Positions 57,817-64,000 of a stretch of DNA of 64,000 nucleotides are shown piece by piece; position 1 is the stretch's first letter, and every line of letters starts with the position of its first letter. The notes below the pieces were generated by a model. The model was given only the letters and a program-made list of their open reading frames with translations. It did no database searches and was not told where the DNA came from. A program made the translations under genes and the position numbers. The DNA is from Nocardiopsis terrae (GTDB lineage Bacteria > Actinomycetota > Actinomycetes > Streptosporangiales > Streptosporangiaceae), in the NCBI RefSeq assembly GCF_014651695.1, contig NZ_BMXJ01000001.1:474944-538943 (forward strand), written 5' to 3'.

Positions 57817-59526
57817 GTGTCCGACTCCCCCCGGGACCACCCGCACGAGGACCCTGTCCCCGCCGTGGACCCCCGGCTGCCGAGGACGTTCGGCGCCGTG
57901 TTGCGCCTCCCCTTCGCCCTCTACGCACGACACCCGTTCGCCCTGTTGGCGGCGACCGCCCTGCCCCTCCTACCGGGCCAGGTGCTCGAAACCCACCTCC
58001 GTCTCCGGGAGACGGACGGCGCGCGTGTGGTCGACGGGGAGCTGCTCGCACCACCGGAGCGTTCCGAAACCACCCCCCTGGGGCCCTACATCGAACTGGC
58101 GCCTGGTTGGCCCGCGGACGCGGTGACCCTTCTGGGGTGGATCCTCGGGGTGGCAGCGGGTTCCCTGGTGGCCGCGGCCCTCCTGCTCGGCCGCCGCCTC
58201 CCCCTCCGTGACGCGGCCCGGGCCGCGCTGTTCCGCCTCCCCCTCCTACTGGTGTGGACATTCCTACTGCTGGGAGCGCTGGCCGTCACCCTGTTCACCG
58301 TCGGGATGGGGGCAGCCTCGGTACTCAGCCTCTCCCCGGGGCTCTCATCGGAGATCCCGGGCGCGGTGCTCTGGCCGCCCACCGCTTTGGTGGCGCTGTC
58401 AGCCCTGGCAGCCCTGCTGGTCGGCCTGCCGATCGCCCTGCTGCGCGACCTCACCCTGTCCGAGGCGATCAGCGCCGCTTGGCTGCTGGGCCGTGGGCGC
58501 AGGATCGCGTACCTGCTGTTCCTGGTGCCGCTGGCCGTCCTGCTGTCACTGCCCGCGATGGCCGGGGAACACGTGGCCGATGCGGCGACCGGGACCGGAG
58601 CCTCCCTCGGAGCCGCGCTCGGTGTGAAGGTCCTGCTCGTCCTGTTCCTCGCTCCGCTGCCCGCGCTCCTGTTGACCGGGCAGGCCCTGTGGACCAGACC
58701 CGTCCCGGGGCCGGTCGGCCGACTGTCGGAGGGCAGTCGGATCGCCGACCGCCTGGACCGCCTGGGGGCCACCACCGAGGTACCCGCCCACCGCCCCGCG
58801 GCCGCCGCGGCATGCACCGCCGTGCTCGTGCTGATACCCCTGGCCGGGGCCGGGGGCCTGTGGACCAACCCCCACGGCACTCCGGGCACGAGCACCGAGC
58901 GGCTGGACCGGAGTGAGTTCGAACGGCTCGCCGGGGACGGCGGTCCCGCGCCCGGGGACCCCCGCGCCACTCTGCTCCGGGACGAGGAGGCACGAACCAC
59001 TGTCCTCCTCGCCTGCCCGGACGCGGAACCCGATTCCAAGACAGGCGCGGCCTGTGAGGACCCCGTGGAACGGGAGTTGGTGCACGGGTGGGGCGGGGCG
59101 AGCGTGATCGTGCGTTCGGATGGCCGCCCCCTGGTCGCGGACCGGGACGAGGAGGTCCGCCTGCTGGACTGCCGGGACCCCGTGTGCTCGGAGTGGGACA
59201 CCGTCCTGCTGGGCGGCGGACCGGCCAACAACCGCCACGGACCGCCGGACGTAGCCGTCGACGGCCGGGACCGTCCCCGGGTCGCCTTCGTGGACGGACG
59301 GAGCGGACTCCTGACCTTTCTCGCGTGTACCGACCCCGCCTGTCTCTCCCGGGAGTCGGTGGAACTCCTCGCGCCCTCCGATGTCCCGGTCACTGCCGCC
59401 TCCGAGCACCCCTCGGGCACCGTGCCCGTGCGTGTCCTCTCCCTGGGCGAGGGGCGGCCGGAGCTGCTGCTGGGACACACCCGGGTCACCTGCAGCGAAC
59501 CGCTGTGCGGTCTTCCCGGGGCGTAG
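57817..59526 (+). CDS. Polytopic membrane protein with C-terminal CxDPxC repeats
   Basis: A 569-residue protein starting at GTG 57817. Residues 1-340: about six to seven hydrophobic helices, several next to Arg-rich loops (LLGRRLPLRDAARAALFRLP), resembling DUF7544/glycerophosphodiesterase-associated multi-helix proteins. A last helix lies at about 325-345. The C-terminal 220 residues are extracytoplasmic, with repeats built around Cys pairs: LLDCRDPVCSEWDTVLL, FLACTDPACLSRESVELL and VTCSEPLCG, alternating with DVAVDGRDRPRVAFVDG-like strands. This is a beta-propeller-like repeat seen in secreted proteins, probably disulfide-stabilised. No function can be assigned. Confidence 0.65.
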   Translation: MSDSPRDHPHEDPVPAVDPRLPRTFGAVLRLPFALYARHPFALLAATALPLLPGQVLETHLRLRETDGARVVDGELLAPPERSETTPLGPYIELAPGWPADAVTLLGWILGVAAGSLVAAALLLGRRLPLRDAARAALFRLPLLLVWTFLLLGALAVTLFTVGMGAASVLSLSPGLSSEIPGAVLWPPTALVALSALAALLVGLPIALLRDLTLSEAISAAWLLGRGRRIAYLLFLVPLAVLLSLPAMAGEHVADAATGTGASLGAALGVKVLLVLFLAPLPALLLTGQALWTRPVPGPVGRLSEGSRIADRLDRLGATTEVPAHRPAAAAACTAVLVLIPLAGAGGLWTNPHGTPGTSTERLDRSEFERLAGDGGPAPGDPRATLLRDEEARTTVLLACPDAEPDSKTGAACEDPVERELVHGWGGASVIVRSDGRPLVADRDEEVRLLDCRDPVCSEWDTVLLGGGPANNRHGPPDVAVDGRDRPRVAFVDGRSGLLTFLACTDPACLSRESVELLAPSDVPVTAASEHPSGTVPVRVLSLGEGRPELLLGHTRVTCSEPLCGLPGA

Positions 59527-59675
59527 CGACCCCGCCGCACGGCCGTCGTGACGCGGCCGTGCCCGGCGGCGTCGGCGGAACGAGCGCATCTCGGTAGCGT
59601 GAACGGTGTCCCGGGCGCCAAGCCCTCGGCCGTCGGGCCGGGGCGCCCCGGGGTACGAGGAAGTGGAGAGCAGGA

Positions 59676-60359
59676 ATGAGTGAGACGCCCCCCGCGAGGA
59701 CCGGTTCCCACGAGGGCCTGCCCCCCGAACGCGCCCCGCGCAGGCGGGTGAACCGGCGCGAGCAGATCCTGCGCACCGCGGCCGACGCGTTCGCGGCCCA
59801 GGGCTTCAACAACACCTCGCTGGCCGACATCGCCGCGATGCTCGACATCACCCCGGCGGGCGTCCTGCACCATTTCGGCTCCAAGACCGACCTGCTCACC
59901 GCGGTGCTGGAGCTGCGTGACAGCAACGACCCCGCGCCCTCGGGCAGCGGCATGCTCGACCACCTGGTCGCCACCGCCGAACGCAACGCCGCGCGTCCGG
60001 GGACCACGCAGTTGTACGCCGTGCTCTCGGCCGAGAGCGCCACAGCCGGGCACCCCGCACAGGAGTGGTTCCGTGAGCGATACACGGTGCTGCGGCAGGA
60101 GGTCGAGGAGGCGGTCCTGGACCGGATCGGCCCCGAGCACCGGGAGGCGGCCCGCACCCCGGGGCCGAGCGGCCACTCCCCCGCCCGGTCCGCGGCCGCG
60201 GCGGTCCTGGCCACCATGGACGGCCTCCAGGTCCAGTGGTTGCTGGACCCGGAGGCCGTGGACATGGCCGCCGTCACCGCTCTGGTCGTGGACGCCGTCG
60301 TGGCCGGACTGAGCAGCCCGACCGCCGCGGAGGACGCTTCCGGGGGCACCGGGTCCTAG
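59676..60359 (+). CDS. TetR family transcriptional regulator
   Basis: A 227-residue regulator: RREQILRTAADAFAAQGFNN, TSLADIAAMLDITPAGVLHH and FGSKTDLLTAVLELRD form the TetR HTH. The C-terminal ligand domain is variable, with a TetR_C_6-like end (AVLATMDGLQVQWLLDPEAV). The ATG at 59676 has GCAGGA immediately upstream. It is convergent with the L,D-transpeptidase across a hairpin, and no obvious target gene is adjacent; genes of this type often control sugar or secondary metabolism elsewhere. Confidence 0.88.
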   Translation: MSETPPARTGSHEGLPPERAPRRRVNRREQILRTAADAFAAQGFNNTSLADIAAMLDITPAGVLHHFGSKTDLLTAVLELRDSNDPAPSGSGMLDHLVATAERNAARPGTTQLYAVLSAESATAGHPAQEWFRERYTVLRQEVEEAVLDRIGPEHREAARTPGPSGHSPARSAAAAVLATMDGLQVQWLLDPEAVDMAAVTALVVDAVVAGLSSPTAAEDASGGTGS

Positions 60360-60392
60360 GGACCGCCGGGCCCGGGCCCCGGGTACGCGGAA

Positions 60393-60426
60393 GGGGCGCC
60401 GCGGTGCTCGCGCACCGTGACGCCCC
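60393..60426. terminator. Bidirectional hairpin between the TetR and L,D-transpeptidase genes
   Basis: GGGGCG and CGCCCC outer arms with inner GCGGTGC/GCACCGT pairing around TCGC. It lies between two convergent stops (60359 and 60466), so it can end both transcripts. Confidence 0.65.
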
Positions 60427-60465
60427 TCGGGTCCGTCGGCCTCCGGGCCCGCGGTCAGCCGTGTG

Positions 60466-61767
60466 TCACAGGTCCTCGCCGTGCACGGAGCCGGGCGTAC
60501 CGTCGGTGGTCATCTGCGGCTCGCCGGTCTCGCTGCCCTCGAGCCACTCGTCCCAGGACTTCTGCCAGTAACCCCAGCCGTTGTCGAACTCGAACTCGCG
60601 GTCGGTGCCGGTGGTGTCGAGGACGTCGCCCATCAGGGTGTTCTCGAAGAACCACCTGGCGTCGTCCATCCGCAGGTTGGTGCAGCCGTTGGAGGTGTTG
60701 GCCGAACCGATGTTGGTGTTGTAGGACGCCTCGTGCACGAACTCGCCGCTGTTGGAGGTGCGCACCGCGTACTGCACGTCCACCAGGTAGGAGCCCGGGT
60801 CGTCCTCGGGGATGCCCACGGTCGCGGAGTCCATGGTCAGGTGCTCGTAGCGCTCCATCAGGACGTGCGTACCGGTGCTGGTGGTGTCGAAGTGGCGGTT
60901 GGCCGCGCCGTTGCTCACCTCGATGAGGCGTTCCTGTTCACCGTCGACCTCGATGACCATCTCGTGGTCGGGCACGTGCATGGTCGCGATGAGCTCACGG
61001 CCGATCTCGAAGTCGATCTGGTAGTTGGTCACGCCGTAGACGCCCTCGGAGGCCTCGACGCCGGCCAGGTTCAGGTCGACGGTGACGTTCTGGTACGGCT
61101 CCCAGTACTCCTCCGGCCGGAACACCGCCATCTGGTCGGTGATCCAGTTCCAGGCGCCGGCGGTCTCCTGTTCGGCGACGACGTTCATGGAGTTCTCGAC
61201 CTGCGCCTTGTTGGTGACGGGCAGGTCGAAGTTGATCACCACGGGCATACCGACGCCGACGGTGTCACCGGAACTGGGGAAGTTGGAGACGAGTTCGAGG
61301 CGCTGGCCGGGGGTCGCGTCGAGGGTGGTGAACTCGGTGGTGAGTTCGGTCTCCTCACCGGCCTCGTTCTCGGCTGTCGCGGTCACGACGACCTCCGCGC
61401 CGGGCCGCAGGTTCCAGTCGCTGATCCACTCGCTGCCGTCCTCGTTGAGGGTGCCGGTCATGGCGTAGAGGTCGCCCTCGTCGCCCTCTCCCTCGACAGC
61501 GGCCTCGGTGACCACGGCCTGGTCGACCTGAACGTCGGTGATGGCTCCGCGCTCGGCGCTGACCCGGATGGGGGTGTTCGGAGCGATCTCCTCGCTACCG
61601 GCCTCCGGGGTGATGCTCAGTTCGGCCGCTTCCGCTTCGGTCTCGGCGGGATCAGCACTGCTCTGCGTCTCGGCGTCACCTGACGTACAGGCCGTGGCGA
61701 CGAGCGCGAGCGCCACCAGCCCGATACCGAACCGACGCGTCACCGCCGAGTGGGTCTTGCCCGTCAC
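60466..61767 (-). CDS. L,D-transpeptidase lipoprotein
   Basis: A 433-residue cell-wall enzyme. Lipoprotein signal (GIGLVALALVATAC, lipidated Cys about 26), two Ig-like domains (about 60-150 and 155-260) and a YkuD catalytic domain. The active site is NTSNGCTNLRM, with nucleophile C362, preceded by FVHEASYNTN (conserved His). It makes 3-3 peptidoglycan cross-links and resembles mycobacterial LdtMt2. The start is GTG 61767 with GGAGG 8 bases upstream. It contributes to beta-lactam tolerance in relatives. Confidence 0.93.
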   Translation of the reverse strand: MTGKTHSAVTRRFGIGLVALALVATACTSGDAETQSSADPAETEAEAAELSITPEAGSEEIAPNTPIRVSAERGAITDVQVDQAVVTEAAVEGEGDEGDLYAMTGTLNEDGSEWISDWNLRPGAEVVVTATAENEAGEETELTTEFTTLDATPGQRLELVSNFPSSGDTVGVGMPVVINFDLPVTNKAQVENSMNVVAEQETAGAWNWITDQMAVFRPEEYWEPYQNVTVDLNLAGVEASEGVYGVTNYQIDFEIGRELIATMHVPDHEMVIEVDGEQERLIEVSNGAANRHFDTTSTGTHVLMERYEHLTMDSATVGIPEDDPGSYLVDVQYAVRTSNSGEFVHEASYNTNIGSANTSNGCTNLRMDDARWFFENTLMGDVLDTTGTDREFEFDNGWGYWQKSWDEWLEGSETGEPQMTTDGTPGSVHGEDL

Positions 61768-61978
61768 GTCTGGACCTCCATAGATGAAACTCGAACCCGT
61801 CTTACCCTGCCACCGGTTGGACGCCGGCACACGGGAAAAGGTTCTGAACTTCCGCGCATCGGTACGGAGCGGTTATCCGGGGCGCAACCGCCGTGCCCGG
61901 AACCGCCGAGGATACACCTCGGGGGTACACGCCTGGTCCACCAGGGGACGGCTTTCCGGACGCCCGAAAGCCCGGTGC

Positions 61979-62008
61979 TTGCCCTGCCCATCATGCCTGA
62001 CATAGAAT
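61979..62008 (+). promoter_or_regulatory. Promoter candidate for the SMR exporter
   Basis: TTGCCC (61979-61984) and TAGAAT (62003-62008) with an 18-base spacer; the direct repeats begin three bases downstream, where a repressor would block initiation or early elongation. Confidence 0.5.
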
Positions 62009-62010
62009 CT

Positions 62011-62063
62011 TGTTCAGTTGATCAGGTTTCATGCGGAGCAAAAGCTGTTCGTTTGCTCAGGTT
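62011..62063. repeat. Two 18-bp direct repeats, likely TetR sites
   Basis: TGTTCAGTTGATCAGGTT (62011-62028) and TGTTCGTTTGCTCAGGTT (62046-62063) match at 15 of 18 positions, 35 bases apart start to start. They lie between the promoter and the SMR gene. Confidence 0.55.
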
Positions 62064-62085
62064 CCAGTGGGCGAGGAGACGTGAC

Positions 62086-62409
62086 ATGCCGTGGATCTGG
62101 CTGGCCGGGGCGATCGCCCTGGAGGTGCTCGCCACCACCTCCCTGAAGTTCTCCGAAGGCTTCACCAGGCTCCTGCCCTCGCTCTTCGTCGTCGCCGGTT
62201 ACGCCGGGGCCTTCTTCATGCTCTCCCAGGCACTCGTCCGGGGCATGCCGCTCGGTGTGGCCTACGGTGTGTGGGCCGCCATCGGGATCGCACTCCTCGC
62301 CGCCATCGGCGCCCTCTTCCTCGGGGAGTCCCTGACCTGGATCCAGGTGGGCGGCATCGCTCTGGTCATCGCCGGGGTCATGGCCCTGGAGATGGGAGGT
62401 CAGCACTGA
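62086..62409 (+). CDS. SMR family multidrug/guanidinium exporter
   Basis: A 107-residue, four-helix small multidrug resistance protein: WIWLAGAIALEVLATTSLKF (essential membrane Glu E13), LLPSLFVVAGYAGAFFMLSQ, ALVRGMPLGVAYGVWAAIGI and SLTWIQVGGIALVIAGVMAL. It is a dimeric proton-coupled exporter; substrates range from quaternary ammonium to guanidinium. The ATG at 62086 has GAGGAG 7 bases upstream. A TetR gene follows after 32 bases and probably represses it through the direct repeats upstream. Confidence 0.93.
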   Translation: MPWIWLAGAIALEVLATTSLKFSEGFTRLLPSLFVVAGYAGAFFMLSQALVRGMPLGVAYGVWAAIGIALLAAIGALFLGESLTWIQVGGIALVIAGVMALEMGGQH

Positions 62410-62441
62410 CCGGCGACGGCCGTCCGGCAGGATGGGGCAGC

Positions 62442-63035
62442 GTGAGCAGCATCCGGCCGGGCGAGGACCCGGAGAACATCAGCGACGGCCGTCGGCGCAA
62501 GGGCGAACAGCGGCGGCGACTACTCCTGGACGCCACCATGCGCGTCATCGAAAGGGACGGTGTCACCGCCGTCAGCCAGCGCCGGGTGGCCGCCGAGGCG
62601 GAGGTCCCGCCCAGTACGGTCACCTACTACTACGCGACCGTCGACGACCTCCTCGTCGACGCCCTCACCAGAGTCAACGACGCCTACGTCGCCCTCGTCG
62701 ACGCCCTGCCCGAGGACCCGGACGAGGCACTGCGCGGCTTCGCCGCCCTCATCGCGGAGGGGGCGGGGGCCGACCGGGCGCACGCCCTGGCCGAGATGGA
62801 ACTGTTCCTCATCTCGGCCCGACGGCCCTCACTGCGCTCACAGACCGAACGCTGGTCCGCCGCCGTGGACGCCTTCCTCGCGCCCTACCTTCCCGACCCC
62901 GCCGCCCGGGCCGGGGTCGCCGCGGCCTCGGACGGCTACTTCCTGCGCTGCTGCACCATGGACCCGCAGCCCAGTGCCGAGGAGGTACACCGGGCCCTGC
63001 GCCGCCTCATCGACCGCGAACACCCCGCCCGCTGA
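62442..63035 (+). CDS. TetR family regulator of the SMR exporter
   Basis: A 197-residue regulator from GTG 62442: RRRKGEQRRRLLLDATMRVI, GVTAVSQRRVAAEAEVPPST and VTYYYATVDDLLVDALTRVN (TetR HTH). The C-terminal domain is of the TetR_C_31/YyaR type (LAEMELFLISARRPSLRSQT). It is co-transcribed with the exporter (32-base gap), which supports a local repressor role. It ends 21 bases before the stop of the convergent kinase-like gene. Confidence 0.88.
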   Translation: MSSIRPGEDPENISDGRRRKGEQRRRLLLDATMRVIERDGVTAVSQRRVAAEAEVPPSTVTYYYATVDDLLVDALTRVNDAYVALVDALPEDPDEALRGFAALIAEGAGADRAHALAEMELFLISARRPSLRSQTERWSAAVDAFLAPYLPDPAARAGVAAASDGYFLRCCTMDPQPSAEEVHRALRRLIDREHPAR

Positions 63036-63056
63036 CCTCCCCGGGCCCGAACCGGG

Positions 63057-64000
63057 TCACCGACGCGGGCGGTCCCCGCCGTCCCGCACCATGTCCACCA
63101 GCAGGCGCAGTACGAACGTCGCCGTGGTCGCCAGCAGCAGCCAGGCCAGCAGGTTGAGCGCCTGGGTGTGGGTGGCCAGGTCGGGCCAGGCCACCCCGGT
63201 CTGTTCCGTGACGTTGAACAGCCCCACCGACATGAACCCGGTGACCACCGCCAACACGGTCATGACCGCGCGCCGCGCCACCGAGCGCAGGAGCTTTCTG
63301 TCCTCGGCGTGGGCGAACATCCGGACCTGCACGGTGAAACGGCCCTTGTGCAGTTGGTCGGTGATCCGGTCCAGCCTGCGCGGCAGTCGGCGCAGTGTGG
63401 GCAGCAGGGCGATCAACTCCGCCGAGGCCATCTCCCTCAGGTTGCCGCTGCCCAACTGTTCGGACATCCGCGCCCCGGCATACCTTTTGGCCTCGGCCAC
63501 CGTGTCGAACCCGGGCGAGAGGTGCACCAGGGTCCCCTCCAGGGTGGCCAACGCCCGGAAGACCGCCGCCAGCTCGGCGGGCAGGACCAGCCCGAACCGT
63601 GTGACCAGCATCAGCAGCTCGGTGAACATCCGCATGCTGGCCGTGGTGCCGCTGTGCAGGTAGCGCGCCATGAACTGGCCGAGCGACCGGCGCAGCCGCT
63701 CGGCGTCGATCTCCCCCGGGTCGTCGACCACGTCGAGCAGGGTGTCGGTGAGCAGGACCGCGTCGCCCCGGTCGATGGCCAGCAGCATCATCTGCAGGGC
63801 CTCCCGGGTCTGGGCGTCCAGCCGGCCCACCGACCCGTAGTCCAACAGCCCCACGCCGCCCCCGTCGAGCAGCAGGATGTTGCCCGGGTGGGGGTCAGCG
63901 TGGAAGATGCCGCTGGACAGCACCTGTTCGAGCAGGCAGTCCAGGAGGGTCTTGGCGACCTGCTCCCCCTCTTCCGCGGGCAGTTCGTGCCCGCTCACCT
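63057..64000 (-). CDS. UbiB/ABC1-type atypical kinase, 3' part only
   Basis: The last 314 residues of an AarF/UbiB/ABC1 kinase; the 5' end is beyond the right edge. Visible: the EEGEQVAKTLLDCLLEQVLS helix, catalytic loop GIFHADPHPGNILLLDGGGV, metal-binding LLDYGSVGRLD (replacing DFG), a long helical region, and two C-terminal membrane helices (VMTVLAVVTGFMSVGLFNVT, LNLLAWLLLATTATFVLRLL). The family supports quinone/isoprenoid lipid metabolism. A GTG at 63998 is an internal valine and not the start, since the kinase N-lobe must lie further upstream. Confidence 0.88.
   Translation of the reverse strand, partial: VSGHELPAEEGEQVAKTLLDCLLEQVLSSGIFHADPHPGNILLLDGGGVGLLDYGSVGRLDAQTREALQMMLLAIDRGDAVLLTDTLLDVVDDPGEIDAERLRRSLGQFMARYLHSGTTASMRMFTELLMLVTRFGLVLPAELAAVFRALATLEGTLVHLSPGFDTVAEAKRYAGARMSEQLGSGNLREMASAELIALLPTLRRLPRRLDRITDQLHKGRFTVQVRMFAHAEDRKLLRSVARRAVMTVLAVVTGFMSVGLFNVTEQTGVAWPDLATHTQALNLLAWLLLATTATFVLRLLVDMVRDGGDRPRR

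Larger units (their letters stand above)
61768..62085. other. Intergenic region with the SMR promoter and repeats
   Basis: 318 bases without a gene, between the divergent L,D-transpeptidase and SMR genes. The right half holds a promoter (61979-62008) and a pair of 18-bp direct repeats (62011-62063) described separately. The left half shows nothing I can name. Confidence 0.5.

Noticed and set aside
63996-63998. GTG at 63998 as the start of the kinase-like gene
   Set aside because: The catalytic loop lies only about 30 residues further on, so a whole N-lobe would be missing; the gene must begin beyond the window.

Overview
The window is chromosomal DNA of a very GC-rich actinomycete. Third codon positions are almost all G or C, GTG starts are common, and Shine-Dalgarno motifs are GGAGG-like. 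The gene set (DUF397 proteins, DUF2795, a SAV_2336-type vWA protein, DtxR-style iron boxes, a six-gene Mrp operon with fused MrpA/B, PadR/HAAS and ArsR/AHSA1 pairs) suggests Streptosporangiales, probably Nocardiopsis or a relative. I infer that placement from gene style, not from a marker gene. There are no rRNA or tRNA genes, CRISPR arrays, insertion sequences or phage genes that I can support.

Layout. 1-9.5 kb: a leftward promoter leaving the window, a LapA-like membrane protein, a frameshifted SdsA1-type alkylsulfatase, a DUF389 membrane protein, a methyltransferase, an AlbA_2 protein, and a divergent GlxA-type regulator and MFS exporter. 9.5-15.2 kb: a CdaR regulator before a glycerate kinase, a PadR/HAAS operon with a clear promoter, an ArsR/SRPBCC operon with a perfect operator, the decayed tail of a drug exporter, and a DUF2795 protein. 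15.2-20.4 kb: a fatty-acid desaturase and a complete iron-siderophore uptake operon (binding protein, two permeases, ATPase) behind two overlapping iron boxes. 20.5-23.6 kb: a phosphotransferase, a DUF397 protein with a triplicated motif, a 66-nt near-perfect palindrome, an alpha/beta hydrolase, and a gene-poor stretch with inverted and direct repeats.

23.6-29.3 kb: the overlapping operon mrpA(B)-C-D-E-F-G, a multisubunit Na+/H+ antiporter. 29.6-31.6 kb: a cold-shock protein with a long leader and a DEAD-box helicase, a plausible cold/RNA pair. 31.7-37.9 kb: a urea-degradation operon (GntR regulator, urea carboxylase, allophanate hydrolase). 38.1-43.1 kb: an SLC13 carboxylate transporter, an orphan TAXI binding lipoprotein and a two-component system, which together look like a carboxylate-sensing locus.

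43.2-52.3 kb is the most interesting block. Four genes read leftward, each overlapping the next by about 4 nt: a trypsin-like protease, a VMAP-type protein, a MoxR AAA+ ATPase, and a 1532-residue protein joining a vWA-like SAV_2336 domain, an NB-ARC/STAND NTPase and TPR repeats. A Trypco1-domain gene lies just beyond on the same strand, with a DUF397 gene facing it in between. This fits the vWA-MoxR-VMAP class of NTP-dependent conflict (suicide/immunity) systems. The protease C-terminus and the VMAP N-terminus look like copies of the same adaptor domain, which would tie the protease to the NTPase core.

52.6-64 kb is a run of small stress and resistance units: doxX, a MarR regulator and a DODA-type dioxygenase sharing CTTGAG half-sites; a NADAR protein; a small unknown protein; an SDR enzyme divergent from an XRE/MmyB regulator; a membrane protein with CxDPxC repeats; a TetR regulator; an L,D-transpeptidase; an SMR exporter with its own TetR regulator; and the 3' part of a UbiB/ABC1-like kinase running off the right edge.
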